DNA of 64,000 nt from Amanita rubescens (GCA_015039365.1 WION01000105.1:62001-126000), one strand, 5' to 3'. Numbered from the stretch's first letter, positions 34,801 through 46,823 are shown. The notes: a model not told the origin generated them from the letters alone. Made by a program: numbers and translations.

Positions 34801-37800
34801 GCCAGCTTGATGCGAAAAAGCAAGATGATCGTATACCATCCACATAGGCAATCCCTTCTGGAGTCTTCCATATACCAATGTCGGTTTCAGTCAAATCTTT
34901 GACTAAAGCTGGATCAAGATCTGAGCAGAGCTGATCGTTTATTCTATGCAGCACGGTCTCGGGTGATACGAATGCCAAAGTTCGGATGGCATTGTAACTG
35001 GCTTCCTGGAACCCGCTCTGTATAACATTCAGCCAACTGACCACCTCATTCAACACGGAACTTGCCTGCACGTCCATCATTGACGCAGCCAGTATTAGCT
35101 TTAACGCGGCATCTAGTTTTTTATTCGTGAGCTCGCGAGGATCAGCACCGGCCTTTTGGCACAAGTCGATCCACGTCTGTCTGAGACCTCCGCCTGTAAA
35201 GCGAAATTCAGCAAGGTGCTGAAGCAATGAATGACAGACTGACAAACAAGAGGATGATGGGCCACATCGACGTACTGCACCAATACCTCCTCCCGAATTT
35301 CATTCTCAACGTCTTCGGCAAAGGTAACGGCGCTGAGAAGCAGACCAGCGAGACGTCCTTGTTTGTTCACAGGTGGCGGTGTCGGCTCGTCGGATGATGA
35401 CGCAGTCACTTTGGGAGCAAGAGTAGGACGCGAAAGATATATAGTCAATGCCTCTCGGACGATGTTATTCGTCAACATCGGCAGCTTTTCCGCAGACCTA
35501 GTAATTATCGTTTGGGCGCTCTTCCGAGTCTCAGGAGAGTTGCTATCTACCCCCAAGTGAACGAATGCGAGCCCAAGCTGCGTTCTGCATTAATAGTTAG
35601 GAACAAACCTAAACGAAGAAGTTCAAGCACTCACCGTAAAATTTCGCTCTTTGTCAATTCGCTCTTAAAACATTGTAATGTCGCATTGCAAGCTCTTAAG
35701 AACCAATTCTCAGTCTTCGACATCTGTAATCTTTTGATAAACCTTGTCCCAGAGTAGGAAAGAGGGTTTTGTTGAACTCGTTAAAAGCGATTGGATGATT
35801 GCATTGCGGGAGATAACATCATCTAGAGATTTGTAAGCCTCCTTGCATTTTCCAGTTTCATTGATGCGTGACATACCGAACTTTCCGGAACGCGCGAAGG
35901 AGCCTAGAACGACGGTGATGGCAATGTATCCCTCTATAGGTCCACCACTCGCGGTAAGTGCGGTAGAGGAGCTAGACTTGAGACACGCTTCTAATGCTGG
36001 CAAGATGCTCTTAGCGAAACTAATTCCCTTCTCTGCGGTCAAGATATCATCCCCTTCAAACAAAACAGAACCGGTTAGGGCGCAGAAAGCCCGCTTGACA
36101 GCTGGTTTGGAGCTATTCATTTCCTTCGCAATCAAGGTGGTCATATCAGTTGCTAACGGCTCGTCGACAGTTGGCTGCAAAAGCATCGCCACATGAGGAG
36201 CTAATACGGAAGCCAGAACAGCTGTCGCCTGTTCCTGCGTTTGAGCCTCCTTGGCGAGAATGGGGGTTGCTACTTGAATAAGGTCCGCGGAAAGCTTGGG
36301 TTTTGGTGTGATATAACTCAGCATTGAGTACAATGCGATTCGATGTTCAGGGCCTGCGGATTTGCCCGTTTTGGGTAGGTTGAGGAGTTCGGTCACTGCT
36401 ACTGGGAAAAGCTCATTTGGGTCAGAAAGATCGATAGCCGCGACGATAGTTTTGAAAAGTTGAACGGAACTTGATCTGACTAAGGCGCTGCTGGATTTTG
36501 AGCTATTGATGACTTGCGTCACCAACCGCCGGAATACATCAGGTTCCATTGGGTGTTTATACGCAGAGAAAAATTGCGTGGCAACTGTGGGCTTCAGCGT
36601 CAAAGCGATTTTCTCATCAAGAACATTCAATAGTTACCTGGAAGTGAATGTTCAGGGGAGCGCAGGAAAGCTTTTTCCATTGCTGGAAGAATAGTCTTGG
36701 TAAGGTCATCTGGAGTCATGAATGTGGATATGAAGTCGAAAAGCGAGTTCTACAAAGGCAAGGATGAGCACATTGTCCCGCTGCCCACCAGCGTTAACAG
36801 ACCGTGATATGAGGTGGGACTGAAGATCTAGAAAGCAGGACCGTGTTGGAGTATAGAGTGATGATGCCGTTCTATGTTGATTTCAGCGAAATTTTTGACG
36901 AAATTAACAAAGGTAGCACCTCTAAATCTTGAGGCAGTCGCTCAACAAGTGGTCGACTGTCATGCTTGAGGCGGATGAGGACGCTAACCGCCACGTCGAT
37001 CAAAGAAATGAGCTGCAGAGGTGCTGAATACGTCTTTGCTTGGGAGAGCAGCGCCTCTATCACGGCAGGAATAGTATTTCCGGACTAAAGTCGAGACATT
37101 AACAGGGAGTGCAACATCATCGGGAATCAAATACCGAACGTAGAGCTCGCCGCACGCGAACTAAAACTCCCTTTTGCAATGAGAATTTCGCTTGCCCAGA
37201 ACCAAGTATAAGGTCCAACAAGACTCCTATTGAAGTGATAACGGATCGCCATGGGTTTGACGATGTGAATTCGTCATCAAACTTGACGCAAATGGTGTAT
37301 GCCCCACAAGCCCAACATAGGAGTACAAATATATCTCCAGTTGCATAAGAACTGGAATTACGTTTAGGATTGCTACGCGGGAGAAAAAAAACGCGCTCTC
37401 ACCTAGCAGCACCCCGCTTTGCTACCCGTCCGACTTCCACACCCAACCAGCCAATTATCTGCTCTGCAACACCCATCTTTGTCTCATCCTGGGCACCTTT
37501 TGGAGTGCCCCGCAGTTCATCACGACGAACGAGTTCCATCCCCACGTCTTGAACAGCTTCTCTTGAGCCAGAGTCATTATACCGAGGATAAGTCAATGTC
37601 AGCAGTTTGAACACATCCAACGTCTGGGACAGAGTCAGATCTGCAAGGTTGCATCATCTAGTATACGACACAGGCCAGATCGCCAACGTGGGCATACCGC
37701 CATGCTTTGCCAGAGACAACAATTCGTCCCGCAAGAACTGTATCCGAGTCTTCGTCTTGCCCACGAGGAGCACGCTTCGAGCATAATTGAGCGCTTGTGA

Positions 37801-37911
37801 CCAATCGCGGGGCACGAGGTCTCGACTCCAAGAAGCGCCGCCTGCTTCTTCGTCGTCTTCCGCGCCTGCTACGGTCGACGAAATCCACGATTCGATTGCC
37901 AAATCGGACAT
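28805..37911 (-). CDS. GCN1: Gcn1, HEAT-repeat activator of the Gcn2 eIF2alpha kinase
   Basis: Ribosome-associated regulator that carries the starvation/collision signal to Gcn2. Exon 1 is 37911-37698 and exon 2 begins 37640; the last exons are 30408-30134, 30082-29241, 29188-29113 and 29060-28805. About 20 or more short introns interrupt the 9.1-kb span. N-terminal matches include [20 protein letters not shown] and [14 protein letters not shown]. The eEF3-like HEAT segment lies near 32070-33215, and the Gcn2-binding region near 30900-32025 contains [19 protein letters not shown] and [27 protein letters not shown] (around 30490-30540) and the C-terminal [14 protein letters not shown] are also typical. 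The predicted size is roughly 2,600-2,700 residues, normal for the family. Internal boundaries not listed were not all fixed. Confidence 0.93.
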
Positions 37912-38560
37912 TCGACCTACGTCCTGCTCCTTTGCTTTGAGCTTTGAAAAAGTGGCCTTTTTGTACAGTATGAAGAGTGTAACAGGTCAAGGAAGCTTGG
38001 TAGCGGAACCAGCGCGAGCAACCGCGGCACTGATTCGCGTTGGAGAAAAAAATCAGATTGAGATTATCTGACCGTGGGAATCCCGGTCATCATGGCTTCT
38101 TCCCGACGCTCCGAAGTAAATCCCTCTAAGAAGGCGTATATTCTCCTCGGTGATCCGCAGCAAAAGGTCGTGCTAGCTACAACCATTGTTTATGCAGTAG
38201 ACTCGGGACGTAGGCGAGCTGCTGCCCAGGATCACAAAGTATGGACGAGTGGAACGGAAAGTCTTCAGTTCCGAGTAATTCACCTCGGAGAAACCAAGAA
38301 ATTCCAGGCGCCACGTGCACATCAGATCTCCCATTTTTCTAGAAGGCAGGAACATTTCTAGACGCTATAACGTATGCGATCTCCTCTGCGGGGATTTTGG
38401 AATACTTGACGTGGCTGAGCAATTACGCTCTACCCGGCATATCTCTTCCTTTCTCCAGATCAATGGTAGCTGAACGCTACACGTGTACGAGGCCGGCTGG
38501 TTATAACCGCGTAGGGGTAGTCGGTCTCCTTCATAGCAATCCTCTCGTTGCGTCTTCACA
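37912..38560. other. Divergent intergenic region
   Basis: 649 bases between GCN1 (-) and a BTB gene (+). An open frame at 38074-38361 exists but has no domain and no homologous look; I do not call it. Promoters for both genes are expected here. Confidence 0.4.
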
Positions 38561-39447
38561 ATGTCCCCCAGTCACGACTTGAAACATCTCGACCGTCATC
38601 CTGAATACTATATCTCGGATGGGAACATTCACATTTTGGTTAGCATCACATTCGTATTCTCTCTACGGTCTTCATGACGCGTATTGACAGGTGGAAAAAA
38701 CGCTCTTTAAAATCCATTCCCATTTTTTCCTTCGAGAGTCGCCCAAATTTCAAGAATACCTCCAGAACCATGGCCAAGCCCAAAAGGGCACATCCGACTC
38801 AAATGCGGTCGTCCTGGAGAATATCACATCCCAGGAATTTTCCGTGTTCCTCTGGGTATTTTATGACCCGTATGTACCCATTCAATTAAACGTACTTGTT
38901 TTTCTAACTGCACCGTTGCAGAAAGTATTCACGCCAGACAACTCCCGAAAATTGGAAAATTATTCTGAACCTGGCTCATGGTTGGTTGTTCCCGGAAGTC
39001 AAAGATCTTGCGATCCGAGCGCTTGAGAGCATTTCAATTCCACTCGTAGAACGAATCGGATTATATCAACAACATAACATCCCAGAGGATATCATTAATC
39101 CCCACTATGCAGCCTTATGTACTCGACCACAATTGCTCACGCTGGAGGAAACAGAGATTTTAGGAATGCCCACGGCATTGATGATTTTTTCGGTTCGAGA
39201 GCGCCTATTAACTACCCAGAGTGGTGCGCGCCCATTAGACAAAATTGACGAGAAAATCTTCCCGAAGTTTATCAATGCGTACTTTGAATCCCAAAAGAAA
39301 AAGGCTTTGCTCAAAGATGGCAAACAAGGTAAGCAAATTGATTAGCCTGATAATTGATTTTTGCGATTTTTGACGTATATATTTTTTCTAGTCAACGGCG
39401 CGAGTAACCCTGAAACGAGAGGGACGTCGCCAACAAATGCCAAGTAG
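38561..39447 (+). CDS. BTB/POZ-domain protein
   Basis: Exons 38561-38638, 38691-38869, 38922-39328 and 39392-39447, together 720 nt, 239 residues. The family pattern is clear: YYISDGNIHILVEKTLFKIH, then FLRESPKFQEYL, a VLENITSQEFSVFLWVFYDP segment, then NWKIILNLAHGWLFPEVKDL and LEETEILGMPTALMIFSVRE. The intron before KYSRQTTPENW falls at the same place as in the BTB genes at 57.7-62.5 kb, so these are paralogs. The C-terminal 60 residues are basic and low-complexity. Agaricomycete BTB proteins of this class are abundant; partners and targets unknown. Confidence 0.85.
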
Positions 39448-39823
39448 TATACCCATCGCCGGCATTCTATTATCTTGACATGTATGAAGTATTAAATAAC
39501 TAAAATTGTACAATAAACATCGCAACGATTATGAGCAGTTTGCGCAAAATAAGATAAAGACTAAGGTCATATAGAATACAGCGTGATGCAAACGGCATCT
39601 TGACAAACGAACGTTGCAAACAGATGGACCAATAAATAAAAGAAAGTTTATCGACAAAGCAAGGAATGATGTTAGCTGGAATAAAGAAAGAAAGGAATGT
39701 TGATGGTGGTAGTCGTGTTCTAAGCATCGTATGCGTCCGTCATTATATATGTACAAAGTCCGCGGCGAGTTGTCGCCCGTTCCATACCTTCCTATCTACA
39801 TAGAGGGCATGGCACCCATAATA
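39448..39823. other. Convergent intergenic region
   Basis: 376 AT-rich bases between the BTB gene (+) and the membrane protein (-). It holds the 3' ends of both; nothing else recognised. Confidence 0.35.
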
Positions 39824-40476
39824 CTATGAGATTTGTTCGCGTGTTTGGTCCAGATAGCTGGACTGGTGTCCATAGGCCGGAGGGGGAGGCAAATCATCAC
39901 CCGATTCCCTATCATCGTAACCCTGTCTAATCAGCCTTGCGGCTTTTGATTCGCGCTCTTTCATTATTTCTACCGGCGATTTTGGAGGTTCTAGGGTTGA
40001 TGGGCTAGGTGGGAAGGAGGAACAGCATGGAGTGGGGGGTTCAATTTCCGTAACTCCCAATGGATTGAATGGAGCGCCCGGATTTGAAAATTCCCAAGCA
40101 CCGTCTGGTCTACGTGTTGCAATCCGCATGTTAGCTCCTGGAATGTGGTCTGACACGGATCAGTCACAAGACCCGAAATAACAGAGGGACGGGAAAACGT
40201 ACGGAAATGAGGGACCAGATTTGACGTGGAACCATATGGCGAGACTGGGGCAGGAGCGTGATTTCCCTCGAGAACCATAGACGCCCGGGGCCGACGTTCT
40301 GGATCATAATCTGTTCGACGCGCCCTCCCTCGCAAAACGAGATAAACCGCTACTCCAATGGAAAGGGCGACCACGATAACCACGACAGCGGCTATGACCC
40401 CAGTCGGCGTTCCACCATGGCTAGCTTGATGTGAACCAGAGAGCGTCGTGGACGCTGGTGAAGATTGGCTCGACAT
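39824..40476 (-). CDS. Single-pass membrane protein with serine/threonine-rich ectodomain
   Basis: Exons 40476-40203 and 40149-39824, 199 residues. Residues 1-24 are S/T/G-rich without a clear signal peptide, followed by one hydrophobic segment (VIAAVVVIVVALSIGVAVYLV, residues about 27-47) and an immediate basic stop-transfer stretch RGRARR. The cytoplasmic part is proline-rich (PPTPCCSSFPPSP, DDLPPPPAYG). The layout S/T-rich ectodomain, transmembrane helix, cytoplasmic proline-rich tail is typical of fungal wall-sensor or mucin-like membrane proteins, but this one is likely only the C-terminal part of a longer ectodomain gene or a short version. No specific family recognised. Confidence 0.65.
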
Positions 40477-41332
40477 GGACCTCGGTCAGCTGCGTTCCTC
40501 ACGAGTCACGACCTCTAACAAGACGTAATCCAGGTTCGCGAAAAAAAAGAAAAGAAAAAAAATACAGTAAACACATTTTCTCAAAACAATCGAAACTAGA
40601 AACCTTACCGGATGGATGTCCACTGATCCAGTGTTTTTGCGCACCCTTGGGCGACGAGGACGGCAACCGACGTGGCAGGAACAGTTTGGAAGCTAGCGAA
40701 CAAACCTTCGTTTTTCAGCCCTCGGTCCAAAACCACATGCCAAACGGTTCCGATATCAGGGCCGTTTTGATATCTGTCAACAACGTGACATAGCGCGATT
40801 CGAAGCCACGATTTTCTGACAGACCATGTTTGGCAATCCGTTTCAACTCGATAAAGCCCTGTACGAGAGTGTACGACACCTTATATTATCTCTCTCTTCA
40901 TGTACTTACATTATACCTATGGGAGATTGAGAATGAGCGGCCCGGTTTGCCAAGCGGCGTTCATTTTGTGATTTTATGATTTTGTCCCTGACTCGGAGTA
41001 CTAGCACTAAAAGGGTGTTATTTAATCAATGTCGGACACAATATCGTTCGATTCGTGTCAAGTCACCATTCCTCATTCTTGGAACCCATGGGTGCTACTT
41101 ACTCGAGACGATAATCTCGTATGTTGCCACCGTGGTGAACAGTGGTAGCACGCTGGTACCACTGCCAATCGGCCGGCCGTACTGCAGATCAATCAATCAG
41201 TAAATACGTGCAAATTCTCACCCAGCCGTCGGCTGAGCCAGGTCACTCCGGTCAGTGCACAATCATTCACTTGGGTCGGTGGGCACTTACCATGATTGAG
41301 CAAGATAGACCTTTCAGAACTCTAGTTTCCGA
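40477..41332. other. Divergent intergenic region
   Basis: 856 bases between the membrane-protein gene (-) and the PrpF-family gene (+). If the membrane protein has upstream exons they would be here: an A-rich run near 40540-40565 and small unremarkable frames are all I see. Confidence 0.35.
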
Positions 41333-42595
41333 ATGACGGCAGCTGTCGTGTCAAATTACATGCGTAATCTCCGGTTTTCGACCGCTACTATTCGGTCCCT
41401 CGGGCAAACTATTCGTCGTCATTCATCGAGTTGCGCCCCGAATCCAATACCAGCATCGTACCTACGAGGAGGAACTTCCAAAGGCGTATTCATAAATCGT
41501 GACTTTCTCCCCGCCGACAAGTCGGAATGGCCCCGCATTTTTCTTGGAATAATGGGTTCTCCCGATCCAGAATATGGTCGACAGCTTAATGGAATGGGAG
41601 GCGGCATCTCCAGCTTGTCGAAAATCTGCATCGTCGGTAAACCAACAGCAGAGCAAACATCTCAAGGCATACACGCAGAATATACCTTCGTCCAGGTTGG
41701 GATTCGTGATTCTGTCATCGATTTATCTGGCAATTGTGGGAACCTATCGCACGTCATAGGCGTATTTGCCATTGACGAGAGGATTTGTCAACTTCCGATC
41801 GTTGACGGACGTGTTACCGTACGATCTTTTAATACCAACACTCAGAAAATCATTGACACAACCTTCCCTGCCACACAAACTAGTGAAGGGGTTATCGCGG
41901 ACTTGGATAAGCCAGAAGTGGCTATTGCGGGCGTATCCGGAAATGCATCCCAGATAGCCATGAAGTTTATTGACCCTGCTGGTGCTCGCACTGGTAAACT
42001 GCTCCCCACGGGTTCACCGCGCGATTCTATCACCTTGCCATGCGAAAGTGGCGAAAATCATTTCGTCATGTCTCTTGTGGACGCCACGAACCCTACCGTT
42101 TTCGCGAGCTATCCGCAGCTGAATAGCGTTTTTCCCGTCGACGCCTATGTGCGCCAAGAGGAGCCGTCCTTGACCCAAGTGGGCCAGGTCCTCGAGACGA
42201 TCAGGCAGCAAGGTGCAAAAATGATGGGTTTAGATCCCGCAATTCAATCGCAGCCAAAAATTGCTTTGCTTAGCCACCCGACGCCAGCTGACCTTGAGAA
42301 ACGTGTCGACATCGTAGTTCACACTCTTTCGATGGGCGTGCTTCATAAAGCTGTGCCAGCGACTGTTGCGCTCTGCCTCGGAGTCGCCGCCAACACTGAA
42401 GGCACTTTACCATGGACTTTTCGGCGGCTGGTCCAGAAACCGACGCCGAATGACCCTGATTCTGGGTTAGTCAGGCTGAGACATCCCACTGGCATCGTAG
42501 ACGTTGGAGCAGAATACACTGATAATGGACACGTGAAGAGTGCGAACGTCATCGGAACTGGTAGAAAATTGATGAAGGGAGTTGTTTGGTGGTGA
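41333..42595 (+). CDS. PrpF-family isomerase (DUF453), probably mitochondrial
   Basis: An intronless 420-residue protein. The PrpF / 3-methylitaconate isomerase / aconitate isomerase family is identified by ASYLRGGTSKGVFINRDFLP near the start, SPDPEYGRQLNGMGGGISS, a DLSGNCGNLSHVIGVFA motif, and RLRHPTGIVDVGAEY near the end. Family members isomerise double bonds in tricarboxylates and help 2-methylcitrate dehydration in propionate breakdown. The first 35 residues are rich in R, S and T with few acidic residues (LRFSTATIRSLGQTIRRHSS), which fits a mitochondrial targeting peptide. Length is normal for the family (about 390-400 plus presequence). Confidence 0.9.
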   Translation: MTAAVVSNYMRNLRFSTATIRSLGQTIRRHSSSCAPNPIPASYLRGGTSKGVFINRDFLPADKSEWPRIFLGIMGSPDPEYGRQLNGMGGGISSLSKICIVGKPTAEQTSQGIHAEYTFVQVGIRDSVIDLSGNCGNLSHVIGVFAIDERICQLPIVDGRVTVRSFNTNTQKIIDTTFPATQTSEGVIADLDKPEVAIAGVSGNASQIAMKFIDPAGARTGKLLPTGSPRDSITLPCESGENHFVMSLVDATNPTVFASYPQLNSVFPVDAYVRQEEPSLTQVGQVLETIRQQGAKMMGLDPAIQSQPKIALLSHPTPADLEKRVDIVVHTLSMGVLHKAVPATVALCLGVAANTEGTLPWTFRRLVQKPTPNDPDSGLVRLRHPTGIVDVGAEYTDNGHVKSANVIGTGRKLMKGVVWW

Positions 42596-43021
42596 TGACG
42601 TGTTAACTTCACCCACCTTACTCCAGCACGAACTCTCTTCTTATGGAACGAGGACGCAATGTGATTGTATAGAAGAATATAATGCCTTGGACCTGCAATA
42701 TCCGCATCGATACTAGTCTCCGTAGGGTCAATCTGATATAAAAGCAGAGAAGAGACGGTCAGAAACAGCGCTTCTATTCTACAATACAAAAGTCCTTGTC
42801 AAGAAACTACTGGGCTTCAGGAGCATAGACTAAATTTTTCAGAGGCGTCGAAATTGACCGACCTGAGCGCTGCGATGTCAGGCCATGTAGTCTCAAGAAC
42901 AATCTCGTTTGCCAAACTAACATAGCCAAGGGACAACCTAACCATATCGCATCTCTTCGACCATCATCATCCAGTTTTACGTCCAATCCTTTATGTACGC
43001 TTATCATCTACCGCCTTCAAC
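42596..43021. other. Intergenic region, including 3' flank of first Cys-rich gene
   Basis: 426 bases. The part near 42930-43021 resembles sequence downstream of the related gene at 46614 (AACCATATCGCA and a GTACGCNTATCATCTACCGCC stretch), so a conserved 3' flank was duplicated with the gene. Confidence 0.4.
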
Positions 43022-43237
43022 TCATGCCAGTGATTCATCGCCGCGGCAGCAAGTGTAACATTCTCCATATTTTTCGGAATGCCATTCACGAGGACATTCA
43101 GTAGGCTCAGGGAAGCAAACGCGATAACAGATTTTGTTATCCACCACCACCACATCTTCCGATTGGGGTGAGCTGGGGAGAGCAAGGGTGGTCGATGCGC
43201 AGAGGAGCGCCATGAAGACAGTTATTGAGAGTTTCAT
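43022..43237 (-). CDS. Small secreted cysteine-rich protein, copy 1
   Basis: 71 residues: a clear signal peptide (MKLSITVFMALLCASTTLA, cleavage near LALP) and a mature part of about 50 residues with six cysteines spaced C-x3-C-x6-C-x11-C-x2-C-C. A possible leader intron lies just before the ATG (donor GTGAGT in the leader, acceptor ACAG adjacent to the ATG). It is the best preserved of three related genes in 43-47 kb. Function unknown; such proteins in mushrooms are candidate apoplastic effectors or development-related secreted proteins. I infer this from size, secretion signal and cysteine content only. Confidence 0.7.
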   Translation of the reverse strand: MKLSITVFMALLCASTTLALPSSPQSEDVVVVDNKICYRVCFPEPTECPREWHSEKYGECYTCCRGDESLA

Positions 43238-44330
43238 TCTGTTATGAAGCGGTAAGTAAGGCTGCGCGACGCCTCGATTCTGGTCAAAGTCGAGGACGTT
43301 GACGAGATACTCACCGTTTTAGAGAGGCGCTGAGGGAGCTGATGAACCTCTGGGTGTCAACACTGAAGATTTATATACCCTGAATGCTAGGCTGATTATA
43401 GTAGAAGGTGTCCGTGGCGTCCGTGGCATAACTGCATCGAACGCCTTGGCATCGATTCCGGGATTCGGTTGGAGTTAGGTGTTCTAATCTGCGTTAACTA
43501 CTGTTCGAAGTCGGAAGCTCGTACGCTCCTACTTCAATACTCTCAGGTATCTGAACAAGCGCAGGAGATGATAGGTTGTCAAATGTCTCGACGCAATGTG
43601 AGTCTCTCTCGACTATCAGCATTACCAGTGTTTTACTCCAGCGTGAGCTCAACCTTTTTTTTTCGAATAAAAGGAATACCGATTTTACGAATGGAAGCTC
43701 CGCTTCTCCCTCTCGCCATGTGTCTGAAGGACGCTTTCCTGGTGTTCGATTGCGTGTAGTGAGGGAATAGGACTGGCCAATTAGGAGTAAGACGCTTCTG
43801 GATACGGTTAATACATTAACAACTAGGATGGACTAAGGAACGATTGTGATGCCCAGAAGAGTCGAATAAAGAGCAAGATACCGCGTGACATTGCTTCTAA
43901 TAACTCTGGTTCGCAAAAGTTCTCGCAGGAATCCACTGAGCGCTAAATTCTGAGGAGATCGAATATAGCATTTGACTTAACTTTTTAGAGATGCTGCGAC
44001 CACATCCGTTCAGAAGTCACAAGTAATATGTGTAGTCTATGAAGCTTAAAGAGCAGGTCTACTATCGTCGAACTGATATGGCCAGTATCAAAGGTGCTAT
44101 TCCTAACTCGCAACATAAAAGGCTCTCGTTAAGTAGCCACTAATACTGCTGGGCTCCAAAAGCAAGCGGAGCATCTATGACTCTATTTTCAGAGACGTCT
44201 AATTGATTGCGACCATATCCGTTCGGAAGACGGGGGTGGTGTGATCTCGCAAACAGATTCGCTTCGTCTTCCAGAACAGGATCTGCAATTGCTGGACTAA
44301 CACATAACTTATCATCTACCCGCCTTCAAC
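43238..44330. other. Gene-poor spacer
   Basis: About 1.1 kb with no convincing gene. Includes the 5' flank of copy 1 (43238-43400). Sequence near 44130-44330 resembles the flank downstream of copy 1 (CATCTACCCGCCTTCAACTC), consistent with duplication. Confidence 0.4.
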
Positions 44331-44543
44331 TCATGATTCACCGTCGGTCGAGATCCTACGGTAACAAACGCGACATTCTCCAATATTTTGGGGGTGGAAT
44401 TCAGGAGGACATTCAAGAGGCTCAAAGGAGCAAGCGTGCCAACAGATTTTGTCGCCCCTTTCCTCCGTTTGAAACGATCTGAGAAGAGCAAGAGTAGCCG
44501 ATGCGAAGAGGAGTGCCATGGGGATAGTTGGTGAGAATACCAT
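44331..44543 (-). CDS. Small secreted cysteine-rich protein, copy 2 (degenerating)
   Basis: 70 residues related to copies 1 and 3: the signal-like start MVFSPTIPMALLFASATLAL is followed by FQTEERGDKICWHAC. The spacing C-x3-C-x6-C-x11-C-x2-C is kept but the sixth cysteine is replaced by tyrosine (CRVCY). The leader intron acceptor found in copy 1 is not conserved here (ends AACG rather than ACAG before the ATG). These changes suggest relaxed constraint or a diverging copy. Confidence 0.5.
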   Translation of the reverse strand: MVFSPTIPMALLFASATLALLRSFQTEERGDKICWHACSFEPLECPPEFHPQNIGECRVCYRRISTDGES

Positions 44544-46613
44544 TTCGTTGCGAAGCGGTAGATAGGACTCCAGTGACGCCTCAGTTTCTGATTGAAAAGA
44601 TAGAGGGGATGCTCACCGTTTAGAGAGGTATCGAGGAACTTGAAGACTTCTGGATTGTCGACATGAGAGGTTTTTGTATCTTGGATGCATGTGTAGGCTA
44701 AGCCGATTATGGCAGAAGGGTGTTTTCCGTCGTCCTAAGTACGGTCGGAAACTCGGTTGCGCCACCTTTGTGATGGAAGCCCAGTTTAAGACATATCGCG
44801 ATGATCGATGACCCAGTGATAGCCTATGTAAACCTTGATTGTGGCTATTGTTCGGACATCAATGCAGTTCATGAGCATGATTTCATGTTCCAATGTCCGT
44901 CGCGGAATGTTCTTCTATGCAGGTATCGTCGACATAGTCCGGATGCATTATGCCATAAAGAATGTTCGAATCTCGTGGTCAAGGCATTTGCAAGACGATT
45001 CGATCGATGGTATAACGCAGCTTGATTGTTCCGCTACCGTGCATGTCGGAAGAAGACCAATCTAATCTGGGCAACATCATAACTGTCAATCAGACGTGGG
45101 GAGACATGTTGTGAGAAATTGGCCAAACACATTGCTGCTTTTATGCCTCTCGCCGTCTGTGCTGACTTTCGATTTCTGCAGGTCGATGATTCGTTTTCTC
45201 AGCTAGTTGAGAAGCATCTACCTGGGCAGATGGGGGAACAACTTCAGCATATGCGCAACACTTGACGGAGACAAATGGAGTGCTGGACCTATTTTGTGCT
45301 TTGGAAAGGCCTTGTTTACTTGCCGGCACAATAAATAATCTTCGTTAAATCTCGAGCTCGAGATAGTCGACCTAATAACTAGCGTTAAACTTAGCCCTCA
45401 AGAACTGACGGAATTCGATTGGGATTTCACAAGCGGGATGCTTCAAGTTCCAGAGCGCATATTTGAGGGAAGATGTGGACAAACAACAACTTGCATGACA
45501 TGTTTTCCCCTTGGTCAGCAATCGGAGCGAAAAGTCCTATTGTTCCTCTCTCTCCCTTGACGGTCACCTGGCTCTATTCAGCCCATGCGTCCGCGCTCGA
45601 GAGATATCAAATCAAGCCATGCCATACTATACACGGGCCTTCAAGTTCTAGGCCCCGTCGTCGTTCAATGCCGCAACTTGAAGTCTGCATCGCTCTCTTG
45701 GGCTGCTGCTCTAACTTTTCGGAACTTTACCACATCATTGCACAACTTCGCGATGGATGGGTGTTGGTGGAGCTTGGAAACATGGTAAACTTTTGCCACT
45801 ACAAATTCGCTCTCAAGGTCACCACAAGTGTCTCCCTGCTTTCAGTCGGGGTCTCGGGGCTGGAGATTTCGTTCATGACGATTGTGTCAACTCTTTGCAA
45901 CTACGTTCTGAAGACTATCTTACCACTTGCTGATCGGTTGATTCCTTGCATCGGGTATATCTACTTCGAATCAATGTCCAATCTTTGAGGACCCGATTGG
46001 GCCATCTTCGAGCAACCGTGAGTGAACTCCTTATCAAGACGGCTCGCTACTTGCTGTTGAACCGACTTCTCACCGATGAGTCGATTCGATCCTCAATATG
46101 AGATATATCTAAAAATTGTGGGAAGCGAAGTAGACGACGTCATAACTGCATTGAATACAAATTCTGTGTTGGTTTAGCACGGATTCCACGGCCTCCGAGA
46201 TTTGGTAGAAATTGTGTTGGCGGCGGGCGCCCCATGATCCCACTTTTATAACATACGAGTTGCCGTTGGAAATTGGAAATTTGACCAACATGGCTTCATA
46301 CATAATACTGTCAGGTAAGTATGAGAGGGAGATATGACGAAATTTAATGATGTCCAAACATTATGAACCTGCTGTCGGTGTTCTGTCGGGTATCAATTTA
46401 GTAATAGTAATAGTCGGAGACTCGGTTACGCCCATCTTTGTGATGGAAGCCGACTGATGATCGATGACGGCATGGGGTCTGCAATTGCTGAACTTCAACT
46501 AACAACACATAACATAACCAAGGAAAAATAACCATATCGCAACTCTTCAACTATCATTATCCAGTCTTCATCCAATCCTTTATGTACGCCTATCATCTAC
46601 CGCCATCAACTCA
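44544..46613. other. Duplicated gene-poor block
   Basis: About 2 kb without a gene I can support. A 171-codon frame at 45473-45988 has a distant F-box/LRR-like flavour in overlapping frames but no intact domain. The block 44830-45330 is a diverged copy of 47330-47760 (shared pieces include TGCAGTTCATGAGCA, ATGTTCGAATC, GAGAAATTGGC), and 46110-46340 matches 47070-47260 (GTGTTGGTTTAGCACGGATT). Confidence 0.55.
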
Positions 46614-46823
46614 TCATTCACCGTTGACCGAGATGTCGGAACAGCAAGTCCAACACTCTCCAAAGTTTCTGGGATGCGTTCCAATAGGACAGCGGGGACG
46701 CGCGGGGAAGCAAACGCGCCAACAGACTTCGTCACCCCTTTCCTCCGTTTGAAACGAGCTGGGGACAGCAAGAGTAGCCGATGCGCAGAAAAGCGCTATG
46801 AGGATGGTTGATGAGAATTTCAT
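46614..46823 (-). CDS. Small secreted cysteine-rich protein, copy 3
   Basis: 69 residues; signal peptide MKFSSTILIALFCASATLA and a mature part with six cysteines in exactly the spacing of copy 1 (C-x3-C-x6-C-x11-C-x2-C-C). Mature residues differ substantially from copy 1 (RVCFPARPRCPIGTHPRNFG), so the cysteine frame is kept while surfaces change, as is common for secreted proteins under diversifying selection. The 3' flank GATGATAGGCGTACATAAAG is shared with copy 1. Confidence 0.68.
   Translation of the reverse strand: MKFSSTILIALFCASATLAVPSSFQTEERGDEVCWRVCFPARPRCPIGTHPRNFGECWTCCSDISVNGE

Noticed and set aside
35710..36630. Reading the minus-strand blocks 28.8-37.9 kb as several separate genes
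   Set aside because: All blocks connect by short GT-AG introns and follow the Gcn1 order from N- to C-terminus, so one gene is far more likely.
38074..38361. 95-codon ORF between GCN1 and a BTB gene
   Set aside because: No domain, no splice-compatible neighbours, and it lies in a divergent promoter region.
45473..45988. 171-codon ORF in the duplicated block
   Set aside because: Composition and overlapping frames hint at a dead F-box/LRR gene, but no intact domain or start region can be supported.
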